A program made the position numbers and the translations under genes. From Rallus limicola (taxonomy: Eukaryota; Chordata; Aves; Gruiformes; Rallidae), in contig JAKCOZ010000245.1 of the NCBI GenBank assembly GCA_022605955.1, forward strand, positions 1 through 64,000: a stretch of 64,000 bases of DNA, given 5' to 3'. Shown piece by piece: positions 23,201 to 35,700 of the stretch. The first letter of the stretch is position 1, and the number at the start of each line of letters is the position of its first letter. A model generated the notes under the pieces. The model was not told the origin of the DNA, did not search any database, and was given only the letters and a program-made list of their open reading frames with translations.

Positions 23201-24429
23201 AGAGCCAAAGTGACAGGGTCTGCTTGTGTGTCCTGTTAGGAGGTTTCAGACAAGCTATGCCTTTCATGCCTAGCTTCTTTACTTTGGGAGTTATTGCTGG
23301 ACGTTTAGCATGTTTTGAACTGCAGTCTGCTAGGGCCGAGAAAAGCACTGTAGGAGGTAGCAGGTATGTTCCTTCTTTCCAGGCAAAGGAAAAGGCTGAG
23401 AGCCAAAGTGACAGGGTCTGCTTGTGTGTCCTGTTAGGAGGTTTCAGACAAGCTATGCCTTTCAGTCCTAGCTTCTTTACTTTGGGAGTTATTGCTGGAC
23501 GTTTAGCATGTTTTGAACTGCAGTCTGCTAGGGCCGAGAAAAGCACCGTAGGAGGTTCCAGGCATGTTCCCTCTTTCCAGGCAAAGGAAAAGGCTGAGAG
23601 CCAAAGTGACAGGGTCTGCTTGTGTGTCCTGTTAGGAGGTTTCAGACAAGCTATGCCTTTCATGCCTAGCTTCTTTACTTTGGGAGTTATTGCTGGACGT
23701 TTAGCATGTTTTGAACTGCAGTCTGCTAGGGCCGAGAAAAGCACCATAGGAGGTTCCAGGCATGTTCCCTCTTTCCAGGCAAAGGAAAAGGCTGAGAGCC
23801 AAAGTGACAGGGTCTGCTTGTGTGTCCTGTTAGGAGGTTTCAGACAAGCTATGCCTTTCAGGCCTAGCTTCTTTACTTTGGGAGTTATTGCTGGACGTTT
23901 AGCATGTTTTGAACTGCAGTCTGCTAGGGCCGAGAAAAGCACTGTAGGAGGGAGCAGGTATGTTCCTTCTTTCCAGGCAAAGGAAAAGGCTGAGAGCCAA
24001 AGTGACAGGGTCTGCTTGTGTGTCCTGTTAGGAGGTTTCAGACAAGCTATGCCTTTCAGTCCTAGCTTCTTTACTTTGGGAGTTATTGCTGGACGTTTAG
24101 CATGTTTTGAACTGCAGTCTGCTAGGGCCGAGAAAAGCACCGTAGGAGCTCCCAGGCATGTTCCCTCTTTCCAGGCAAAGGAAAAGGCTGAGAGCCAAAG
24201 TGACAGGGTCTGCTTGTGTGTCCTGTTAGGAGGTTTCAGACAAGCTATGCCTTTCATGCCTAGCTTCTTTACTTTGGGAGTTATTGCTGGACGTTTAGCA
24301 TGTTTTGAACTGCAGTCTGCTAGGGCCGAGAAAAGCACCGTAGGAGGTAGCAGGCATGTTCCCGCTTTCCAGGCAAAGGAAAAGGCTGAGAGCCAAAGTG
24401 ACAGGGTCTGCTTGTGTGTCCTGTTATAA
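20202..24429 (+). repeat. Irregular satellite segment with private variants
   Basis: The satellite remains continuous, but I could not resolve one dominant HOR. Monomers with TTCAGTCC and the T-type haplotype are frequent between 20.3 and 22.1 kb. Single-copy variants include CCAGGAAAAGG near 21600, GGAAGTTCC near 22563, GCCGATAAAAGCACCATAGG near 22741, CCAGTCAAAGG near 22789, GCTGTACG near 22904, GAGCTCCCAGG near 24148 and CCCGCTTTCC near 24361. The last TTATAAGG of the left domain is at 24424. Greater private variation suggests weaker homogenisation than in the flanking HOR blocks; this is inference. Confidence 0.75.
23653..24048 (+). repeat. Dimer shared with 53353-53748
   Basis: A monomer with CACCATAGG (near 23743) is followed by one with CACTGTAGGAGGGAGCAGG (from 23941). 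The same pair occurs at 53443 and 53641, exactly 29,700 bp (150 monomers) away. The second monomer differs at the 101-102 site (TTCAGGCC here, TTCAGTCC there). A TTATAAGG follows in both places, at 24424 and 54322, with one extra monomer in the distant copy. Confidence 0.75.
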
Positions 24430-24444
24430 GGTTTCAGACAAGCT

Positions 24445-27400
24445 ATGCCTTTCATGCCTAGCTTCTTTACTTTGGGAGTTATTGCTGGACGTTTAGCATG
24501 TTTTGAACTGCAGTCTGCTAGGGCCGAGAAAAGCACCGTAGGAGGTAGCAGGTATGTTCCTTCTTTCCAGGCAAAGGAAAAGGCTGAGAGCCAAAGTGAC
24601 AGGGTCTGCTCGTGTGTCCTGTTAGGAGGTTTCAGACAAGCTATGCCTTTCATGCCTAGCTTCTTTACTTTGGGAGTTATTGCTGGACGTTTAGCATGTT
24701 TTGAACTGCAGTCTGCTAGGGCCGAGAAAAGCACCGTAGGAGGTTCCAGGTATGTTCCCTCTTTCCAGGCAAAGGAAAAGGCTGAGAGCCAAAGTGACAG
24801 GGTCTGCTTGTGTGTCCTGTTAGGAGGTTTCAGACAAGCTATGCCTTTCAGTCCTAGCTTCTTTACTTTGGGAGTTATTGCTGGACGTTTAGCATGTTTT
24901 GAACTGCAGTCTGCTAGGGCCGAGAAAAGCACCGTAGGAGGTAGCAGGTATGTTCCTTCTTTCCAGGCAAAGGAAAAGGCTGAGAGCCAAAGTGACAGGG
25001 TCTGCTTGTGTGTCCTGTTAGGAGGTTTCAGACAAGCTATGCCTTTCAGGCCTAGCTTCTTTACTTTGGGAGTTATTGCTGGACGTTTAGCATGTTTTGA
25101 ACTGCAGTCTGCTAGGGCCGAGAAAAGCACCGTAGGAGGTTCCAGGCATGTTCCCTCTTTCCAGGCAAAGGAAAAGGCTGAGAGCCAAAGTGACAGGGTC
25201 TGCTTGTGTGTCCTGTTAGGAGGTTTCAGACAAGCTATGCCTTTCAGTCCTAGCTTCTTTACTTTGGGAGTTATTGCTGGACGTTTAGCATGTTTTGAAC
25301 TGCAGTCTGCTAGGGCCGAGAAAAGCACCGTAGGAGGTTCCAGGCATGTTCCCTCTTTCCAGGCAAAGGAAAAGGCTGAGAGCCAAAGTGACAGGGTCTG
25401 CTTGTGTGTCCTGTTAGGAGGTTTCAGACAAGCTATGCCTTTCATGCCTAGCTTCTTTACTTTGGGAGTTATTGCTGGGCGTTTAGCATGTTTTGAACTG
25501 CAGTCTGCTAGGGCCGAGAAAAGCACCGTAGGAGGTTCCAGGCATGTTCCCTCTTTCCAGGCAAAGGAAAAGGCTGAGAGCCAAAGTGACAGGGTCTGCT
25601 TGTGTGTCCTGTTAGGAGGTTTCAGACAAGCTATGCCTTTCAGTCCTAGCTTCTTTACTTTGGGAGTTATTGCTGGACGTTTAGCATGTTTTGAACTGCA
25701 GTCTGCTAGGGCCGAGAAAAGCACCGTAGGAGGTTCCAGGCATGTTCCCTCTTTCCAGGCAAAGGAAAAGGCTGAGAGCCAAAGTGACAGGGTCTGCTTG
25801 TGTGTCCTGTTAGGAGGTTTCAGACAAGCTATGCCTTTCAGTCCTAGCTTCTTTACTTTGGGAGTTATTGCTGGACGTTTAGCATGTTTTGAACTGCAGT
25901 CTGCTAGGGCCGAGAAAAGCACCGTAGGAGCTTCCAGGCATGTTCCCTCTTTCCAGGCAAAGGAAAAGGCTGAGAGCCAAAGTGACAGGGTCTGCTTGTG
26001 TGTCCTGTTAGGAGGTTTCAGACAAGCTATGCCTTTCATGCCTAGCTTCTTTACTTTGGGAGTTATTGCTGGACGTTTAGCATGTTTTGAACTGCAGTCT
26101 GCTAGGGCCGAGAAAAGCACCGTAGGAGGTTCCAGGCATGTTCCCTCTTTCCAGGCAAAGGAAAAGGCTGAGAGCCAAAGTGACAGGGTCTGCTTGTGTG
26201 TCCTGTTAGGAGGTTTCAGACAAGCTATGCCTTTCATGCCTAGCTTCTTTACTTTGGGAGTTATTGCTGGACGTTTAGCATGTTTTGAACTGCAGTCTGC
26301 TAGGGCCGAGAAAAGCACCGTAGGAGGTTCCAGGCATGTTCCCTCTTTCCAGGCAAAGGAAAAGGCTGAGAGCCAAAGTGACAGGGTCAGCTTGTGTGTC
26401 CTGTTAGGAGGTTTCAGACAAGCTATGCCTTTCATGCCTAGCTTCTTTACTTTGGGAGTTATTGCTGGACGTTTAGCATGTTTTGAACTGCAGTCTGCTA
26501 GGGCCGAGAAAAGCACCGTAGGAGGTTCCAGGCATGTTCCCTCTTTCCAGGCAAAGGAAAAGGCTGAGAGCCAAAGTGACAGGGTCTGCTCGTGTGTCCT
26601 GTTAGGAGGTTTCAGACAAGCTATGCCTTTCAGGCCTAGCTTCTTTACTTTGGGCGTTATTGCTGGACGTTTAGCATGTTTTGAACTGCAGTCTGCTAGG
26701 GCCGAGAAAAGCACTGTAGGAGGTAGCAGGTATGTTCCTTCTTTCCAGGCAAAGGAAAAGGCTGAGAGCCAAAGTGACAGGGTCTGCTTGTGTGTCCTGT
26801 TAGGAGGTTTCAGACAAGCTATGCCTTTCATGCCTAGCTTCTTTACTTTGGGAGTTATTGCTGGACGTTTAGCATGTTTTGAACTGCAGTCTGCTAGGGC
26901 CGAGAAAAGCACCGTAGGAGGTTCCAGGCATGTTCCCTCTTTCCAGGCAAAGGAAAAGGCTGAGAGCCAAAGTGACAGGGTCTGCTTGTGTGTCCTGTTA
27001 GGAGGTTTCAGACAAGCTATGGCTTTCATGCCTAGCTTCTTTACTTTGGGAGTTATTGCTGGACGTTTAGCATGTTTTGAACTGCAGTCTGCTAGGGCCG
27101 AGAAAAGCACCGTAGGAGGTTCCAGGCATGTTCCCTCTTTCCAGGCAAAGGAAAAGGCTGAGAGCCAAAGTGACAGGGTCTGCTTGTGTGTCCTGTTAGG
27201 AGGTTTCAGACAAGCTATGCCTTTCATGCCTAGCTTCTTTACTTTGGGAGTTATTGCTGGACGTTTAGCATGTTTTGAACTGCAGTCTGCTAGGGCCGAG
27301 AAAAGCACCGTAGGAGCTTCCAGGCATGTTCCCTCTTTCCAGGCAAAGGAAAAGGCTGAGAGCCAAAGTGACAGGGTCAGCTTGTGTGTCCTGTTAGGAG

Positions 27401-28800
27401 GTTTCAGACAAGCTATGCCTTTCAGTCCTAGCTTCTTTACTTTGGGAGTTATTGCTGGACGTTTAGCATGTTTTGAACTGCAGTCTGCTAGGGCCGAGAA
27501 AAGCACCGTAGGAGGTTCCAGGCATGTTCCCTCTTTCCAGGCAAAGGAAAAGGCTGAGAGCCAAAGTGACAGGGTCTGCTCGTGTGTCCTGTTAGGAGGT
27601 TTCAGACAAGCTATGCCTTTCAGGCCTAGCTTCTTTACTTTGGGAGTTATTGCTGGACGTTTAGCATGTTTTGAACTGCAGTCTGCTAGGGCCGAGAAAA
27701 GCACTGTAGGAGGTAGCAGGTATGTTCCTTCTTTCCAGGCAAAGGAAAAGGCTGAGAGCCAAAGTGACAGGGTCTGCTTGTGTGTCCTGTTAGGAGGTTT
27801 CAGACAAGCTATGCCTTTCAGTCCTAGCTTCTTTACTTTGGGAGTTATTGCTGGACGTTTAGCATGTTTTGAACTGCAGTCTGCTAGGGCCGAGAAAAGC
27901 ACCGTAGGAGGTTCCAGGCATGTTCCCTCTTTCCAGGCAAAGGAAAAGGCTGAGAGCCAAAGTGACAGGGTCTGCTTGTGTGTCCTGTTAGGAGGTTTCA
28001 GACAAGCTATGGCTTTCATGCCTAGCTTCTTTACTTTGGGAGTTATTGCTGGACGTTTAGCATGTTTTGAACTGCAGTCTGCTAGGGCCGAGAAAAGCAC
28101 CGTAGGAGGTTCCAGGCATGTTCCCTCTTTCCAGGCAAAGGAAAAGGCTGAGAGCCAAAGTGACAGGGTCTGCTTGTGTGTCCTGTTAGGAGGTTTCAGA
28201 CAAGCTATGGCTTTCATGCCTAGCTTCTTTACTTTGGGAGTTATTGCTGGACGTTTAGCATGTTTTGAACTGCAGTCTGCTAGGGCCGAGAAAAGCACTG
28301 TAGGAGGTAGCAGGTATGTTCCTTCTTTCCAGGCAAAGGAAAAGGCTGAGAGCCAAAGTGACAGGGTCTGCTTGTGTGTCCTGTTAGGAGGTTTCAGACA
28401 AGCTATGCCTTTCAGTCCTAGCTTCTTTACTTTGGGAGTTATTGCTGGACGTTTAGCATGTTTTGAACTGCAGTCTGCTAGGGCCGAGAAAAGCACCGTA
28501 GGAGCATCCAGGCATGTTCCCTCTTTCCAGGCAAAGGAAAAGGCTGAGAGCCAAAGTGACAGGGTCTGCTTGTGTGTCCTGTTAGGAGGTTTCAGACAAG
28601 CTATGGCTTTCAGGCCTAGCTTCTTTACTTTGGGAGTTATTGCTGGACGTTTAGCATGTTTTGAACTGCAGTCTGCTAGGGCCGAGAAAAGCACCGTAGG
28701 AGGTTCCAGGCATGTTCCCTCTTTCCAGGCAAAGGAAAAGGCTGAGAGCCAAAGTGACAGGGTCTGCTTGTGTGTCCTGTTAGGAGGTTTCAGACAAGCT
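24445..28800 (+). repeat. 22-monomer higher-order repeat, copy 1
   Basis: A 4356-bp unit. Markers include GTCTGCTCGTG at 24611, 26591 and 27581, GCTGGGCG at 25479, and GGGTCAGC monomers near 26389 and 27379. The 24611 and 25479 markers recur at 28967 and 29835, exactly 4356 bp later. The order of monomer subtypes also agrees along the two units. The last two monomers (one with GGAGCATCC, one with GCTATGGCTTTCAGGCC) are missing from copy 2 but present in copy 3. Confidence 0.9.
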
Positions 28801-31800
28801 ATGCCTTTCATGCCTAGCTTCTTTACTTTGGGAGTTATTGCTGGACGTTTAGCATGTTTTGAACTGCAGTCTGCTAGGGCCGAGAAAAGCACCGTAGGAG
28901 GTAGCAGGTATGTTCCTTCTTTCCAGGCAAAGGAAAAGGCTGAGAGCCAAAGTGACAGGGTCTGCTCGTGTGTCCTGTTAGGAGGTTTCAGACAAGCTAT
29001 GCCTTTCATGCCTAGCTTCTTTACTTTGGGAGTTATTGCTGGACGTTTAGCATGTTTTGAACTGCAGTCTGCTAGGGCCGAGAAAAGCACCGTAGGAGGT
29101 TCCAGGTATGTTCCCTCTTTCCAGGCAAAGGAAAAGGCTGAGAGCCAAAGTGACAGGGTCTGCTTGTGTGTCCTGTTAGGAGGTTTCAGACAAGCTATGC
29201 CTTTCAGTCCTAGCTTCTTTACTTTGGGAGTTATTGCTGGACGTTTAGCATGTTTTGAACTGCAGTCTGCTAGGGCCGAGAAAAGCACCGTAGGAGGTAG
29301 CAGGTATGTTCCTTCTTTCCAGGCAAAGGAAAAGGCTGAGAGCCAAAGTGACAGGGTCTGCTTGTGTGTCCTGTTAGGAGGTTTCAGACAAGCTATGCCT
29401 TTCAGGCCTAGCTTCTTTACTTTGGGAGTTATTGCTGGACGTTTAGCATGTTTTGAACTGCAGTCTGCTAGGGCCGAGAAAAGCACCGTAGGAGGTTCCA
29501 GGCATGTTCCCTCTTTCCAGGCAAAGGAAAAGGCTGAGAGCCAAAGTGACAGGGTCTGCTTGTGTGTCCTGTTAGGAGGTTTCAGACAAGCTATGCCTTT
29601 CAGTCCTAGCTTCTTTACTTTGGGAGTTATTGCTGGACGTTTAGCATGTTTTGAACTGCAGTCTGCTAGGGCCGAGAAAAGCACCGTAGGAGGTTCCAGG
29701 CATGTTCAATCTTTCCAGGCAAAGGAAAAGGCTGAGAGCCAAAGTGACAGGGTCTGCTTGTGTGTCCTGTTAGGAGGTTTCAGACAAGCTATGCCTTTCA
29801 TGCCTAGCTTCTTTACTTTGGGAGTTATTGCTGGGCGTTTAGCATGTTTTGAACTGCAGTCTGCTAGGGCCGAGAAAAGCACCGTAGGAGGTTCCAGGCA
29901 TGTTCCCTCTTTCCAGGCAAAGGAAAAGGCTGAGAGCCAAAGTGACAGGGTCTGCTTGTGTGTCCTGTTAGGAGGTTTCAGACAAGCTATGCCTTTCAGT
30001 CCTAGCTTCTTTACTTTGGGAGTTATTGCTGGACGTTTAGCATGTTTTGAACTGCAGTCTGCTAGGGCCGAGAAAAGCACCGTAGGAGGTTCCAGGCATG
30101 TTCCCTCTTTCCAGGCAAAGGAAAAGGCTGAGAGCCAAAGTGACAGGGTCTGCTTGTGTGTCCTGTTAGGAGGTTTCAGACAAGCTATGCCTTTCAGTCC
30201 TAGCTTCTTTACTTTGGGAGTTATTGCTGGACGTTTAGCATGTTTTGAACTGCAGTCTGCTAGGGCCGAGAAAAGCACCGTAGGAGCTTCCAGGCATGTT
30301 CCCTCTTTCCAGGCAAAGGAAAAGGCTGAGAGCCAAAGTGACAGGGTCTGCTTGTGTGTCCTGTTAGGAGGTTTCAGACAAGCTATGCCTTTCATGCCTA
30401 GCTTCTTTACTTTGGGAGTTATTGCTGGACGTTTAGCATGTTTTGAACTGCAGTCTGCTAGGGCCGAGAAAAGCACCGTAGGAGGTTCCAGGCATGTTCC
30501 CTCTTTCCAGGCAAAGGAAAAGGCTGAGAGCCAAAGTGACAGGGTCTGCTTGTGTGTCCTGTTAGGAGGTTTCAGACAAGCTATGCCTTTCATGCCTAGC
30601 TTCTTTACTTTGGGAGTTATTGCTGGACGTTTAGCATGTTTTGAACTGCAGTCTGCTAGGGCCGAGAAAAGCACCGTAGGAGGTTCCAGGCATGTTCCCT
30701 CTTTCCATGCAAAGGAAAAGGCTGAGAGCCAAAGTGACAGGGTCAGCTTGTGTGTCCTGTTAGGAGGTTTCAGACAAGCTATGCCTTTCATGCCTAGCTT
30801 CTTTACTTTGGGAGTTATTGCTGGACGTTTAGCATGTTTTGAACTGCAGTCTGCTAGGGCCGAGAAAAGCACCGTAGGAGGTTCCAGGCATGTTCCCTCT
30901 TTCCAGGCAAAGGAAAAGGCTGAGAGCCAAAGTGACAGGGTCTGCTCGTGTGTCCTGTTAGGAGGTTTCAGACAAGCTATGCCTTTCAGGCCTAGCTTCT
31001 TTACTTTGGGAGTTATTGCTGGACGTTTAGCATGTTTTGAACTGCAGTCTGCTAGGGCCGAGAAAAGCACTGTAGGAGGTAGCAGGTATGTTCCTTCTTT
31101 CCAGGCAAAGGAAAAGGCTGAGAGCCAAAGTGACAGGGTCTGCTTGTGTGTCCTGTTAGGAGGTTTCAGACAAGCTATGCCTTTCATGCCTAGCTTCTTT
31201 ACTTTGGGAGTTATTGCTGGACGTTTAGCATGTTTTGAACTGCAGTCTGCTAGGGCCGAGAAAAGCACCGTAGGAGGTTCCAGGCATGTTCCCTCTTTCC
31301 AGGCAAAGGAAAAGGCTGAGAGCCAAAGTGACAGGGTCTGCTTGTGTGTCCTGTTAGGAGGTTTCAGACAAGCTATGGCTTTCATGCCTAGCTTCTTTAC
31401 TTTGGGAGTTATTGCTGGACGTTTAGCATGTTTTGAACTGCAGTCTGCTAGGGCCGAGAAAAGCACCGTAGGAGGTTCCAGGCATGTTCCCTCTTTCCAG
31501 GCAAAGGAAAAGGCTGAGAGCCAAAGTGACAGGGTCTGCTTGTGTGTCCTGTTAGGAGGTTTCAGACAAGCTATGCCTTTCATGCCTAGCTTCTTTACTT
31601 TGGGAGTTATTGCTGGACGTTTAGCATGTTTTGAACTGCAGTCTGCTAGGGCCGAGAAAAGCACCGTAGGAGCTTCCAGGCATGTTCCCTCTTTCCAGGC
31701 AGAGGAAAAGGCTGAGAGCCAAAGTGACAGGGTCAGCTTGTGTGTCCTGTTAGGAGGTTTCAGACAAGCTATGCCTTTCATGCCTAGCTTCTTTACTTTG

Positions 31801-32760
31801 GGAGTTATTGCTGGACGTTTAGCATGTTTTGAACTGCAGTCTGCTAGGGCCGAGAAAAGCACCGTAGGAGGTTCCAGGCATGTTCCCTCTTTCCAGGCAA
31901 AGGAAAAGGCTGAGAGCCAAAGTGACAGGGTCTGCTCGTGTGTCCTGTTAGGAGGTTTCAGACAAGCTATGCCTTTCAGGCCTAGCTTCTTTACTTTGGG
32001 AGTTATTGCTGGACGTTTAGCATGTTTTGAACTGCAGTCTGCTAGGGCCGAGAAAAGCACTGTAGGAGGTAGCAGGTATGTTCCTTCTTTCCAGGCAAAG
32101 GAAAAGGCTGAGAGCCAAAGTGACAGGGTCTGCTTGTGTGTCCTGTTAGGAGGTTTCAGACAAGCTATGCCTTTCATGCCTAGCTTCTTTACTTTGGGAG
32201 TTATTGCTGGACGTTTAGCATGTTTTGAACTGCAGTCTGCTAGGGCCGAGAAAAGCACCGTAGGAGGTTCCAGGCATGTTCCCTCTTTCCAGGCAAAGGA
32301 AAAGGCTGAGAGCCAAAGTGACAGGGTCTGCTTGTGTGTCCTGTTAGGAGGTTTCAGACAAGCTATGGCTTTCATGCCTAGCTTCTTTACTTTGGGAGTT
32401 ATTGCTGGACGTTTAGCATGTTTTGAACTGCAGTCTGCTAGGGCCGAGAAAAGCACCGTAGGAGGTTCCAGGCATGTTCCCTCTTTCCAGGCAAAGGAAA
32501 AGGCTGAGAGCCAAAGTGACAGGGTCTGCTTGTGTGTCCTGTTAGGAGGTTTCAGACAAGCTATGGCTTTCATGCCTAGCTTCTTTACTTTGGGAGTTAT
32601 TGCTGGACGTTTAGCATGTTTTGAACTGCAGTCTGCTAGGGCCGAGAAAAGCACCGTAGGAGGTTCCAGGCATGTTCCCTCTTTCCAGGCAAAGGAAAAG
32701 GCTGAGAGCCAAAGTGACAGGGTCTGCTTGTGTGTCCTGTTAGGAGGTTTCAGACAAGCT
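28801..32760 (+). repeat. 20-monomer higher-order repeat, copy 2 of the 22-mer
   Basis: A 3960-bp unit in register with copy 1 for twenty monomers. Markers are GTCTGCTCGTG at 28967, 30947 and 31937 and GCTGGGCG at 29835. The next copy's GCTGGGCG is at 33795, 3960 bp on. The two monomers that close copies 1 and 3 are absent, so the loss is exactly 396 bp. Private changes include TTCAATC near 29706, TTTCCATGC near 30709 and GGCAGAGG near 31701. Confidence 0.9.
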
Positions 32761-35700
32761 ATGCCTTTCATGCCTAGCTTCTTTACTTTGGGAGTTATTG
32801 CTGGACGTTTAGCATGTTTTGAACTGCAGTCTGCTAGGGCCGAGAAAAGCACTGTAGGAGGTAGCAGGTATGTTCCTTCTTTCCAGGCAAAGGAAAAGGC
32901 TGAGAGCCAAAGTGACAGGGTCTGCTTGTGTGTCCTGTTAGGAGGTTTCAGACAAGCTATGCCTTTCATGCCTAGCTTCTTTACTTTGGGAGTTATTGCT
33001 GGACGTTTAGCATGTTTTGAACTGCAGTCTGCTAGGGCCGAGAAAAGCACCGTAGGAGGTTCCAGGTATGTTCCCTCTTTCCAGGCAAAGGAAAAGGCTG
33101 AGAGCCAAAGTGACAGGGTCTGCTTGTGTGTCCTGTTAGGAGGTTTCAGACAAGCTATGCCTTTCAGTCCTAGCTTCTTTACTTTGGGAGTTATTGCTGG
33201 ACGTTTAGCATGTTTTGAACTGCAGTCTGGTAGGGCCGAGAAAAGCACCGTAGGAGGTAGCAGGTATGTTCCTTCTTTCCAGGCAAAGGAAAAGGCTGAG
33301 AGCCAAAGTGACAGGGTCTGCTTGTGTGTCCTGTTAGGAGGTTTCAGACAAGCTATGCCTTTCAGTCCTAGCTTCTTTACTTTGGGAGTTATTGCTGGAC
33401 GTTTAGCATGTTTTGAACTGCAGTCTGCTAGGGCCGAGAAAAGCACCGTAGGAGGTTCCAGGCATGTTCCCTCTTTCCAGGCAAAGGAAAAGGCTGAGAG
33501 CCAAAGTGACAGGGTCTGCTTGTGTGTCCTGTTAGGAGGTTTCAGACAAGCTATGCCTTTCAGGCCTAGCTTCTTTACTTTGGGAGTTATTGCTGGACGT
33601 TTAGCATGTTTTGAACTGCAGTCTGCTAGGGCCGAGAAAAGCACCGTAGGAGGTTCCAGGCATGTTCCCTCTTTCCAGGCAAAGGAAAAGGCTGAGAGCC
33701 AAAGTGACAGGGTCTGCTTGTGTGTCCTGTTAGGAGGTTTCAGACAAGCTATGGCTTTCATGCCTAGCTTCTTTACTTTGGGAGTTATTGCTGGGCGTTT
33801 AGCATGTTTTGAACTGCAGTCTGCTAGGGCCGAGAAAAGCACCGTAGGAGGTTCCAGGCATGTTCCCTCTTTCCAGGCAAAGGAAAAGGCTGAGAGCCAA
33901 AGTGACAGGGTCTGCTTGTGTGTCCTGTTAGGAGGTTTCAGACAAGCTATGCCTTTCAGTCCTAGCTTCTTTACTTTGGGAGTTATTGCTGGACGTTTAG
34001 CATGTTTTGAACTGCAGTCTGCTAGGGCCGAGAAAAGCACCGTAGGAGGTTCCAGGCATGTTCCCTCTTTCCAGGCAAAGGAAAAGGCTGAGAGCCAAAG
34101 TGACAGGGTCTGCTTGTGTGTCCTGTTAGGAGGTTTCAGACAAGCTATGCCTTTCAGTCCTAGCTTCTTTACTTTGGGAGTTATTGCTGGACGTTTAGCA
34201 TGTTTTGAACTGCAGTCTGCTAGGGCCGAGAAAAGCACCGTAGGAGCTTCCAGGCATGTTCCCTCTTTCCAGGCAAAGGAAAAGGCTGAGAGCCAAAGTG
34301 ACAGGGTCTGCTTGTGTGTCCTGTTAGGAGGTTTCAGACAAGCTATGCCTTTCATGCCTAGCTTCTTTACTTTGGGAGTTATTGCTGGACGTTTAGCATG
34401 TTTTGAACTGCAGTCTGCTAGGGCCGAGAAAAGCACCGTAGGAGGTTCCAGGCATGTTCCCTCTTTCCAGGCAAAGGAAAAGGCTGAGAGCCAAAGTGAC
34501 AGGGTCTGCTTGTGTGTCCTGTTAGGAGGTTTCAGACAAGCTATGCCTTTCATGCCTAGCTTCTTTACTTTGGGAGTTATTGCTGGACGTTTAGCATGTT
34601 TTGAACTGCAGTCTGCTAGGGCCGAGAAAAGCACCGTAGGAGCTTCCAGGCATGTTCCCTCTTTCCAGGCAAAGGAAAAGGCTGAGAGCCAAAGTGACAG
34701 GGTCAGCTTGTGTGTCCTGTTAGGAGGTTTCAGACAAGCTATGCCTTTCAGTCCTAGCTTCTTTACTTTGGGAGTTATTGCTGGACGTTTAGCATGTTTT
34801 GAACTGCAGTCTGCTAGGGCCGAGAAAAGCACCGTAGGAGGTTCCAGGCATGTTCCCTCTTTCCAGGCAAAGGAAAAGGCTGAGAGCCAAAGTGACAGGG
34901 TCTGCTCGTGTGTCCTGTTAGGAGGTTTCAGACAAGCTATGCCTTTCAGGCCTAGCTTCTTTACTTTGGGAGTTATTGCTGGACGTTTAGCATGTTTTGA
35001 ACTGCAGTCTGCTAGGGCCGAGAAAAGCACTGTAGGAGGTAGCAGGTATGTTCCCTCTTTCCAGGCAAAGGAAAAGGCTGAGAGCCAAAGTGACAGGGTC
35101 AGCTTGTGTGTCCTGTTAGGAGGTTTCAGACAAGCTATGCCTTTCAGTCCTAGCTTCTTTACTTTGGGAGTTATTGCTGGACGTTTAGCATGTTTTGAAC
35201 TGCAGTCTGCTAGGGCCGAGAAAAGCACCGTAGGAGGTTCCAGGCATGTTCCCTCTTTCCAGGCAAAGGAAAAGGCTGAGAGCCAAAGTGACAGGGTCTG
35301 CTTGTGTGTCCTGTTAGGAGGTTTCAGACAAGCTATGGCTTTCATGCCTAGCTTCTTTACTTTGGGAGTTATTGCTGGACGTTTAGCATGTTTTGAACTG
35401 CAGTCTGCTAGGGCCGAGAAAAGCACCGTAGGAGGTTCCAGGCATGTTCCCTCTTTCCAGGCAAAGGAAAAGGCTGAGAGCCAAAGTGACAGGGTCTGCT
35501 TGTGTGTCCTGTTAGGAGGTTTCAGACAAGCTATGGCTTTCAGTCCTAGCTTCTTTACTTTGGGAGTTATTGCTGGACGTTTAGCATGTTTTGAACTGCA
35601 GTCTGCTAGGGCCGAGAAAAGCACCGTAGGAGCTTCCAGGCATGTTCCCTCTTTCCAGGCAAAGGAAAAGTCTGAGAGCCAAAGTGACAGGGTCAGCTTG

